Assembly: GCA_023458595.1 (NCBI GenBank)
Contig: JAEWYT010000087.1
Span: 1-14,539 of the forward strand
Direction of reading: 5' to 3'
Length of the DNA: 14,539 nt
From: Pseudomonadota bacterium
GTDB lineage: Bacteria; Pseudomonadota; Alphaproteobacteria; Rhizobiales; Tepidamorphaceae
The notes under the pieces were generated by a model. That model saw nothing but the letters and a program-made list of their open reading frames with translations, was not told the origin of the DNA and searched no databases. How positions within the stretch are numbered: the stretch's first letter is position 1; the number at the start of each line of letters is the position of its first letter. A program made the position numbers and the translations under genes. Positions 7,311 through 13,153 of this stretch are shown here, one piece after another.

Positions 7311-8392
7311 TGCGGGTTCCAGGCACGATGACGCTGCCTTGCCGCGTCGACGTAATAGTCCAACTGGACTTCGGTAAGCGTTTCGGCCGTCTCATGGAAA
7401 TGGCAATACCATTGCGCGGTCAGGGCGAGCGACTCGGCCAGGCTCAACGTAGGAGACCATCCCAGTTCTCGTTGGGCTTTGGCGCAATCCAATGACAGCA
7501 ATCCCGCTTCGTGCGGTCCCGGTTGGGCAGCGCTCAGCCAGGCAAGCCCGGGCCAGTGGCTTTTTATGGACTGGAGCAGGTCGGAGACCGTTCGGCAGTC
7601 TGTCGGCGGCGGGCCGAAATTCCAGGCCGACGCGCACGCGGCGTCGCCCTCAAGTAGGCGCCGCCCGAGCATGAGGTAGCCGGACAGGCACTCCAGCACA
7701 TGTTGCCAGGGGCGCACCGACATCGGCGAACGGATTTCCAGTGGCTGTCCGGCGTAGCGGGCCCTGACGACGTCGGGGATCAAACGGCCGGCCGCCCAGT
7801 CTCCGCCGCCGAAGACGTTGCCTGCGCGAACGGTGGCGACCAGCGGCGAATTGTCCTGGTGGAAGAAGGACTTACGGTAGCTGTCCACGACCAGTTCCGC
7901 GGCCGCCTTGGAGGCACTGTAGGGATCGTGACCGCCCAGGCGATCGTTCTCCCGGTATCCCCATGGCCACTCCTGGTTCGCATATACCTTGTCCGTGGTC
8001 ACCACGACGATCGCCTCGACGGAAGGTGCGCGTCGGCACGCTTCCAGCACGTTGGCCGTGCCCATCACGTTGGTGGACCAACTGGTCAAGGGCTGTTGGT
8101 ATGATTCTCGAACCAGCGTTTGGGCTGCCAGATGAAACACGATGTCGGGCCGGCAGGCTTCTACGGCCCGGGTTGTCGCTTCTAGGTCGCGGATGTCGGC
8201 GCAAATATTCGTGGCGCAGGCAGAAATCTCGTCCCAATGGTTGGGTTGGGCCGTGGGGGCGAGTGCGAGCCCGGTCACTTGTGCGCCCAATCTTGACAGC
8301 CAAAACGCCAGCCAGCCTCCTTTGAAGCCCGTGTGACCGGTGACGAGCACGCGACGCCCGCGATAGGCGCCGGCAAACGGGACTATTTCCAC
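7307..8392 (-). CDS. rfbG: CDP-glucose 4,6-dehydratase
   Basis: The protein, 361 residues from the chosen start, is an extended short-chain dehydrogenase/reductase. The NAD-binding loop is VTGHTGFKGGW (17-27). TTDKVYANQEWPWGY (132-146) is characteristic of CDP-glucose 4,6-dehydratases, and YSASK (158-162) supplies the catalytic Tyr158 and Lys162. VRAGNVFGGGDWA (188-200) is the conserved substrate-side segment. It converts CDP-glucose to CDP-4-keto-6-deoxyglucose, the branch-point for 3,6-dideoxy and other CDP sugars. The start is uncertain: GTG codons at 8422, 8401 and 8392 are all in frame and no ATG is well placed. I chose 8392 because it gives the family's usual short lead before the NAD loop and overlaps rfbF by only 10 bp; the GTG at 8401 has a better Shine-Dalgarno match (AGGG, 9 bp upstream). 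Confidence 0.93.
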   Translation of the reverse strand: MEIVPFAGAYRGRRVLVTGHTGFKGGWLAFWLSRLGAQVTGLALAPTAQPNHWDEISACATNICADIRDLEATTRAVEACRPDIVFHLAAQTLVRESYQQPLTSWSTNVMGTANVLEACRRAPSVEAIVVVTTDKVYANQEWPWGYRENDRLGGHDPYSASKAAAELVVDSYRKSFFHQDNSPLVATVRAGNVFGGGDWAAGRLIPDVVRARYAGQPLEIRSPMSVRPWQHVLECLSGYLMLGRRLLEGDAACASAWNFGPPPTDCRTVSDLLQSIKSHWPGLAWLSAAQPGPHEAGLLSLDCAKAQRELGWSPTLSLAESLALTAQWYCHFHETAETLTEVQLDYYVDAARQRHRAWNPQ

Positions 8393-9153
8393 ACTTTCCA
8401 CGGCGCGTCGCCCTGTGACCACAGGTTTTCCAAGTGATTCTTGTCTCGCAGCGTGTCCATGGCGTGCCAGAAACCCGAGTGACGGTGCACCATAAGGTTC
8501 TGCTCTGCGGCGAGCCGCATGAGAGGTTCTCCCTCCCAGCTCGTGCGATCTCCTTCAATGAGGTCTAGCACCGTGGGATTCAGTACGAAGTAGCCGCCAT
8601 TGATCCATGCGCCGTCACCGGCGGGTTTTTCGCGGAAATTCAGTACGGAATCTCCGTCCATTTCCAACGCGCCATATCGGCCGGGAGGTTGGATTGCGGT
8701 GACGGTCGCGGGCTTTCGATGCGTCAAGTGGAAGTCCACTAATGCGCGGATATTGATGTTGCTGACTCCGTCGCCGTATGTGAAGCAGAACGGCTCGTCG
8801 TTCAGATGGTCGCGAACTCGCTTCAAGCGACCGCCAGTCATCGTTTCTTCGCCAGTATTGACCAGCGTCACGCGCCAGGGCTCCACGTACCGATGATGGA
8901 CCTCCATGGCGTTCTTGGTCATGTCGATGGTGACGTCGGACATGTGGAGGAAGTAGTTCGCGAAATACTCCTTGATCACGTAGCCCTTGTATCCGCAGCA
9001 GATCACAAAATCATTGATGCCGTGATGGGAATAGGTCTTCATGATATGCCAGAGGATAGGCCGGCCGCCGATTTCGATCATCGGCTTGGGCCTAAGGTAG
9101 GATTCCTCAGAGATTCTCGTGCCATAGCCGCCGGCCAGGATTACCGCTTTCAT
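8383..9153 (-). CDS. rfbF: Glucose-1-phosphate cytidylyltransferase
   Basis: The 256-residue protein is within a residue or so of the usual RfbF length. It has LAGGYGTRISEES (6-18), the nucleotide-binding loop, followed by RPKPMIEIGGRPILWHIM (21-38). TYGDGVSN (125-132) has the metal-binding Asp, EKPAGDGAWINGGYF (175-189) is the sugar-binding segment, and FWHAMDTLRDK (228-238) is a family hallmark. It joins glucose 1-phosphate and CTP to give CDP-glucose, the first committed step for every CDP-deoxyhexose. The ATG at 9153 is preceded by a weak AGG; earlier in-frame codons up to 9207 would add 18 residues lacking family similarity. It follows the large glycosyltransferase gene after 74 bp and begins the chain of overlapping sugar genes. 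Confidence 0.95.
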   Translation of the reverse strand: MKAVILAGGYGTRISEESYLRPKPMIEIGGRPILWHIMKTYSHHGINDFVICCGYKGYVIKEYFANYFLHMSDVTIDMTKNAMEVHHRYVEPWRVTLVNTGEETMTGGRLKRVRDHLNDEPFCFTYGDGVSNINIRALVDFHLTHRKPATVTAIQPPGRYGALEMDGDSVLNFREKPAGDGAWINGGYFVLNPTVLDLIEGDRTSWEGEPLMRLAAEQNLMVHRHSGFWHAMDTLRDKNHLENLWSQGDAPWKVWK

Positions 9154-9217
9154 GGTTGGATACCTGTTTTCATCAGTATGTCTTTGTTCCGCGGCGGGCT
9201 GTGCCACGCGCGGTTCA

Positions 9218-9245
9218 GCGCCCGCGGTCAGGCCGCGGTAGGCGC
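9218..9245 (-). other. Strong GC hairpin with the glycosyltransferase stop codon in its loop
   Basis: On the minus strand GCGC-CTA-CCGCGG and CCGCGG-GCGC pair to give ten G-C pairs with a 3-base bulge, and the pentaloop CCTGA contains the TGA stop of the large glycosyltransferase. No T-tract follows, so it is not an intrinsic terminator. It could limit readthrough or mRNA decay and so set different levels for the glycosyltransferase and the sugar enzymes, or it may be incidental to GC-rich coding sequence. Confidence 0.5.
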
Positions 9246-12200
9246 ACCGCCGAATCGGCGTCGCAGCACGGATTGCACAATTTCTTGCAGCTTTTCGATT
9301 TCTTCTGGCGCCATGACATCTTTGCTAAGGTTCGCCAGATCCTCGCGGTAGTGCTGATACAGACCCTCCAGCGGCAATTCGATTTTCTTGCCTGTGATCC
9401 GCTCCGAGGCAGTATTCATGCGCGCTTCGGCAAAGTAGCGGCGGTAGTATTTGGGTCCGTCCAGATACTCCAGGTAGCCCTTCCACAGCAGGTGGCTGAT
9501 CAGGACATGGTCCCCGGAACGCACTTCACGTATCTCATAGTCATCGAGATGGACGCGTCGGAACATCGCTTGGACGATCGTGCAATTGGCGAGGGCGATC
9601 ACCGAGTCCAGGTAGCGTTGCGCGGGAGATTGGCTGCTGAAATCGTAAATTGCGGACGGCAGACTCTGGACGTGCGAACCATTCACGCTATACGGGGAGC
9701 CGAGAACCATCGAAAGATGAGGGTTCTGGTCGAGCCGCCTGACGACTTTCGATACGTAGTCGGGCGACAAATAGTCGTGCGCGCCCAGCCACATGAAGTA
9801 GTCGGAAGCCGAGTTCTGCAGCACGAAGGCAAAGTTTTTGGCAGCGCCGAGATTGCTTTCATGCTGGAAAACCTCGAAGCGCGCATCCCCGGTGGCCAAG
9901 TCCTGGATGATTTCGATCGTCCTGTCGGTCGAGCAATTGTCCGAAATCAGGAAGCGAACGCCGTCGGCATCCTGATCCTTCAGCGATTGGATCGTCTGCG
10001 CGATGTACTTTTCCTCGTTGTAGGTCGGCACGCCGACCACGGCGCGGTGCTTGGCCTTCTTGCTGAGCAGCAGTTCCGGTGCGCGGACGATGCGGGCTTT
10101 CGGCGGGGGGGCCCAGCCGCCGGCCACCAAATAGTGGCTGGCAGTGTCTTCGTCGGCAAGTTGCAGCGCGGCGTGCGCGGCGTCCGGCGCTTCATAGACA
10201 GTGTGCAGCAGGAACGCCAGTTTCAGCACGCGCGCGCGTTCGGTATTTTTCAGACGATCATCGGTCGGGATGAAGATGGCGTCGGCACTGAGTAGTTGGG
10301 AGCCATCGAAGGCCTTCTTGGCGAGCTGCAACGCTGGCGAACAGTATAGATGCCTGGGGTTTTTCAGCCGCAGCAGGCGCAGGCCATGGCGAGCCAAGGC
10401 CCCGCTTATCAAGCCGAGATCGGGCTGATGCGTGTACAAGGGCAAGAACAGGATTCTTGCCTGCACGAGGAGCGCGTTATCCAGTTGAGCGCTCGCGCCC
10501 TCGATAATTCTCAAGGTGTCGTGCCGGTCATCCAGGATCAACCAATCGAGTTGGCCCAGGCCGCTGATGCTGTCGAGGGGCGCGGTCGGGACGGGCAAGG
10601 TCGTCAGTACCGTGGTGCCTTGCCGCAACGCGGCAACCTGCTCGGCAGCAGGCAGTGGCTCCAAGGTTCCCGAGAATGAGGTGTCGAGGCATGCGTGCAG
10701 CCTAGTTGGCGTGCCGTCGCCCAGGGCAATCTTGGAGTCATAGTGCTGCAGGCTGCCGTCCTGGATCAGTTCGGCGGCCCGGCTGAGCACGCCGGTCGGA
10801 TCCATGGCTATCGTCGCCAGGGCCTTCAGCCGCGAAAGCCCGGCAAAGCGTTCGCTGTGAATGAACGAGCCGCCATGGTCCAGCGTGACGATCTTGCCTT
10901 GCAACTCGAACTGGAACGATTCGGAGGACGAGGCGGGGGGCGGTGGAGCTGGATGGGTCAGCACACTAGGCGCGTCTTCGGTCTCGAACCAGGGCCGGCC
11001 TTCGGGTGTGAAGGCCAGCGCAGCAGGAGGCTTCTCCTCGCAATAGCGCTGCCAGATCGCGCGCAGGGCGTCTGACAGGTGGCGCGCAAATTTGGCCCCA
11101 TCGCATACTGGGGATTGGAGCAGGATTTGGCGCAGGTGCTCGCGTATCGTCGATAAGCTCTGCAGGTCGGATGCCAGTTCAACCGCACGCGCCAGGTATT
11201 CTGACCAGTTGGAAACGACCAGTTCCGGCATGCCGGCGTTTATCAGGTGCGTCGCGGAGTGCCGCCCGGCGAAAGTCGGCCCTGGCAGGCTGATTACAGG
11301 CACGCCCATCAATAGGGCTTCACACGTGGTTAAGCCCCCCGAATACGGCCAAGGGTCCAGCGCAATGTCGACTTCGTTATAGCTATTGAGCAGGTCGTAG
11401 TGCGCGGACTGCCCCTCCATACGGACTCTCTTCGAGTCGATGCCATGGGTGGCTAGAACGTCCAGTGTGCGTTTGCGCAGATCTTCGGTTCCGAACGAAC
11501 TGCTTTTCAAATACAGGCGTGAGTCCGGAACGGCACGTAGCAAGCGGGCCCAATGGCCCAACACCGTTTCGTTGACCTTGGTCGGATTGTTGAAGCATCC
11601 GAACGTGACGTAGCCGTTGCGCAGAGCGGGCAGGGGGCCTACTTCCGGCACATGCTGGGGCGGCATGTAGCAGATGTAGTCGTCGGGCATGCGGATGAGC
11701 TTCTCCGTGTACGAGGCATCGCTGCCCGGGGGCGATTCGACGGTGTCGGTGATCAGATAGTCAATCGCTTCGACACCCGTCGTATTTATGAGCCCGCCCA
11801 CCCACTTTACGATCACGGGCGCGGGCTCCATGGCGATCGTGCGCATCCGGGTCCCGGTGTTGTGGCCGGACAGGTCGATAAGAATGTCGATGCCGTCGCC
11901 GCGGATTAGGGCGGCTAGTTCATCGTCGGATTTATTGAAAATCGGAATCCAGCGGTCGGCCGCGGCCTGGATCTGCTCGGTGACGCTGTCTACGGCGCTA
12001 CTGGAGGTGTAGAGGTGCAGGCGAAGGCCGGTGTTTCTCAGGTGCGCCAATGCGGGGGTGATCATTGCTCCAACCGGATGTTGGCGGAAGCCATCGGAGA
12101 TCATGCCGATGTTCAGCGGGCGAGACGCGCACCGGTCGGCAGGACGTGGGCGGCGCATTCCCTTTGCAGGAGCGAAAGTCTGCCCCCATTTTTTACATAG

Positions 12201-12899
12201 CTCGAAAATCTCGGATGGATCCCGATCCGGCATGTAATGGAGTAGGGTGATCTGGTTGGATAGCGCGACCGAACTCGTTCCGGAATGCCCCGCAGCTTTG
12301 CGATAGCAATCAAGAGCTTCGTCGAGCCTCCCCAGTTCGCGCTTGATGTTGCCCAAATCGTTCCAGCACCCATGGGCGGTGGCCTGATCCTGTTGAATCA
12401 GTTGTTCGAAGATCGATATTGCTGCTTGATACTTGCCGGACACGTGCAGGAGTTGCGCCTTGACGCGCAGGGCCGGGATGCTGTTCGGCTGGAGGGCCAG
12501 CGCTCTTTCTACATGCTCGATGCTTTGGCCCGTCTGGTTTTGGCGCAGGAAGAGAAACGCCAGGTTCACGTGCGCATCAAAATCGTCCGCGCGCAACGCC
12601 AGCACGCGCTGGAAATGATCGACGGCTGTCAGCTCGTCACCGGCACTGAAGCTCGCATATCCCAGGAGCAGCCAGGTTCCATAGTCGGTCGGCGCCAGTT
12701 CGGCAGCCCGTGCCAGTGCCGTCTCGGCCCCGCGAAGGTCGCCTGCATTGAGCTGGTGGCGGCCGTGCTCCTTCCATCCGTGCGGATCGTTTGGCATCCG
12801 CTTAGTCTGTGCAAGGGCTTGTTTCGGCGTCAATGGCAATGCGCGGTTCGATGTCGATGCGCTTTTGGGTTTGGCGGGGGGGCGTGCGTGCTTTGCCAT
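9228..12899 (-). CDS. Multidomain glycosyltransferase: TPR + GT41 (OGT/SPINDLY-like) + degenerate FkbM-like region + GT2; likely flagellin glycosyltransferase
   Basis: The 1223-residue cytoplasmic protein has no signal peptide or membrane span. Residues 1-35 are basic and Pro/Ala-rich. Five or six TPR repeats follow (about 41-242). The GT41 region (about 261-620) shows SDGFRQHPVGAM with His274, FGCFNNPTKV with Lys441 matching the OGT catalytic lysine, and DIALDPWPYSGGLTTCEALL (511-530), the nucleotide-binding segment. A Pro/Ser linker (about 640-662) leads to a region (about 665-850) that resembles FkbM methyltransferases without their SAM motifs. A C-terminal GT2 domain (about 952-1165) has VGVPTYNEE, LISDNCSTDRT and MWLGAHDYLSPDYV, where the usual DxD region reads AHD. 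Two catalytic units suggest attachment of a first sugar to Ser/Thr of flagellin and extension by a second. The ATG at 12899 lacks a Shine-Dalgarno sequence and has an in-frame TAA two codons upstream; Met35 (12797) is an alternative start. Confidence 0.88.
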   Translation of the reverse strand: MAKHARPPAKPKSASTSNRALPLTPKQALAQTKRMPNDPHGWKEHGRHQLNAGDLRGAETALARAAELAPTDYGTWLLLGYASFSAGDELTAVDHFQRVLALRADDFDAHVNLAFLFLRQNQTGQSIEHVERALALQPNSIPALRVKAQLLHVSGKYQAAISIFEQLIQQDQATAHGCWNDLGNIKRELGRLDEALDCYRKAAGHSGTSSVALSNQITLLHYMPDRDPSEIFELCKKWGQTFAPAKGMRRPRPADRCASRPLNIGMISDGFRQHPVGAMITPALAHLRNTGLRLHLYTSSSAVDSVTEQIQAAADRWIPIFNKSDDELAALIRGDGIDILIDLSGHNTGTRMRTIAMEPAPVIVKWVGGLINTTGVEAIDYLITDTVESPPGSDASYTEKLIRMPDDYICYMPPQHVPEVGPLPALRNGYVTFGCFNNPTKVNETVLGHWARLLRAVPDSRLYLKSSSFGTEDLRKRTLDVLATHGIDSKRVRMEGQSAHYDLLNSYNEVDIALDPWPYSGGLTTCEALLMGVPVISLPGPTFAGRHSATHLINAGMPELVVSNWSEYLARAVELASDLQSLSTIREHLRQILLQSPVCDGAKFARHLSDALRAIWQRYCEEKPPAALAFTPEGRPWFETEDAPSVLTHPAPPPPASSSESFQFELQGKIVTLDHGGSFIHSERFAGLSRLKALATIAMDPTGVLSRAAELIQDGSLQHYDSKIALGDGTPTRLHACLDTSFSGTLEPLPAAEQVAALRQGTTVLTTLPVPTAPLDSISGLGQLDWLILDDRHDTLRIIEGASAQLDNALLVQARILFLPLYTHQPDLGLISGALARHGLRLLRLKNPRHLYCSPALQLAKKAFDGSQLLSADAIFIPTDDRLKNTERARVLKLAFLLHTVYEAPDAAHAALQLADEDTASHYLVAGGWAPPPKARIVRAPELLLSKKAKHRAVVGVPTYNEEKYIAQTIQSLKDQDADGVRFLISDNCSTDRTIEIIQDLATGDARFEVFQHESNLGAAKNFAFVLQNSASDYFMWLGAHDYLSPDYVSKVVRRLDQNPHLSMVLGSPYSVNGSHVQSLPSAIYDFSSQSPAQRYLDSVIALANCTIVQAMFRRVHLDDYEIREVRSGDHVLISHLLWKGYLEYLDGPKYYRRYFAEARMNTASERITGKKIELPLEGLYQHYREDLANLSKDVMAPEEIEKLQEIVQSVLRRRFGGAPTAA

Positions 12900-12979
12900 T
12901 TTTTACGGAAGAAACGATAGGAAGGCTGATCGTTGCAAGCTTAAGGTATGCGTTCCTCTGGCAATGATCGATTGAAGAG

Positions 12980-13000
12980 CGGAATTTCCCCGCAATTCCG
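12980..13000. repeat. Perfect 7-bp inverted repeat upstream of the glycosyltransferase
   Basis: CGGAATT (12980-12986) and AATTCCG (12994-13000) are exact complements separated by seven bases (TCCCCGC). The site lies 81 bp before the glycosyltransferase start and after the flagellin terminator. It could be an operator for a dimeric regulator or a leader hairpin. Nothing else recognisable was found in 12900-13058: no convincing sigma70, sigma28 or sigma54 promoter. Confidence 0.5.
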
Positions 13001-13058
13001 GCAACTTGAGAGCGGCCCAGCGGGATGAGAGCGCCTCCCCATCGCTGCCGCCCCAACG

Positions 13059-13095
13059 AAAAACCCCCCTCGGGGCGCATAACGCCTCGAGAGGG
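13059..13095 (-). terminator. Intrinsic terminator of the flagellin gene
   Basis: On the minus strand CCCTCTCGAGGCG (13095-13083) pairs with CGCCCCGAGGGGG (13077-13065) across a TTATG loop. This gives a 13-position stem with one A-C mismatch and one G-U wobble, followed directly by a T-tract (13063-13059). It starts 58 bp after the flagellin stop, as expected for a very highly expressed gene, and would isolate flagellin transcription from the glycosylation operon except for any readthrough. Confidence 0.9.
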
Positions 13096-13153
13096 ATGGA
13101 GATTCTGCTTGACGCATCCGCAGCACAAGGCCGCGGGATGCGGCGTGCGGCGA

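Noticed and set aside
9156..10295. A 379-codon open frame on the plus strand
   Set aside because: It is antisense to the GT2 and FkbM-like part of the large glycosyltransferase and shows no recognisable domain.
12985..13015. Sigma28 (FliA) promoter starting at TCAAGTTG on the minus strand upstream of the glycosyltransferase
   Set aside because: The -35-like element is fair but no adequate match to GCCGATAA occurs at the proper spacing.
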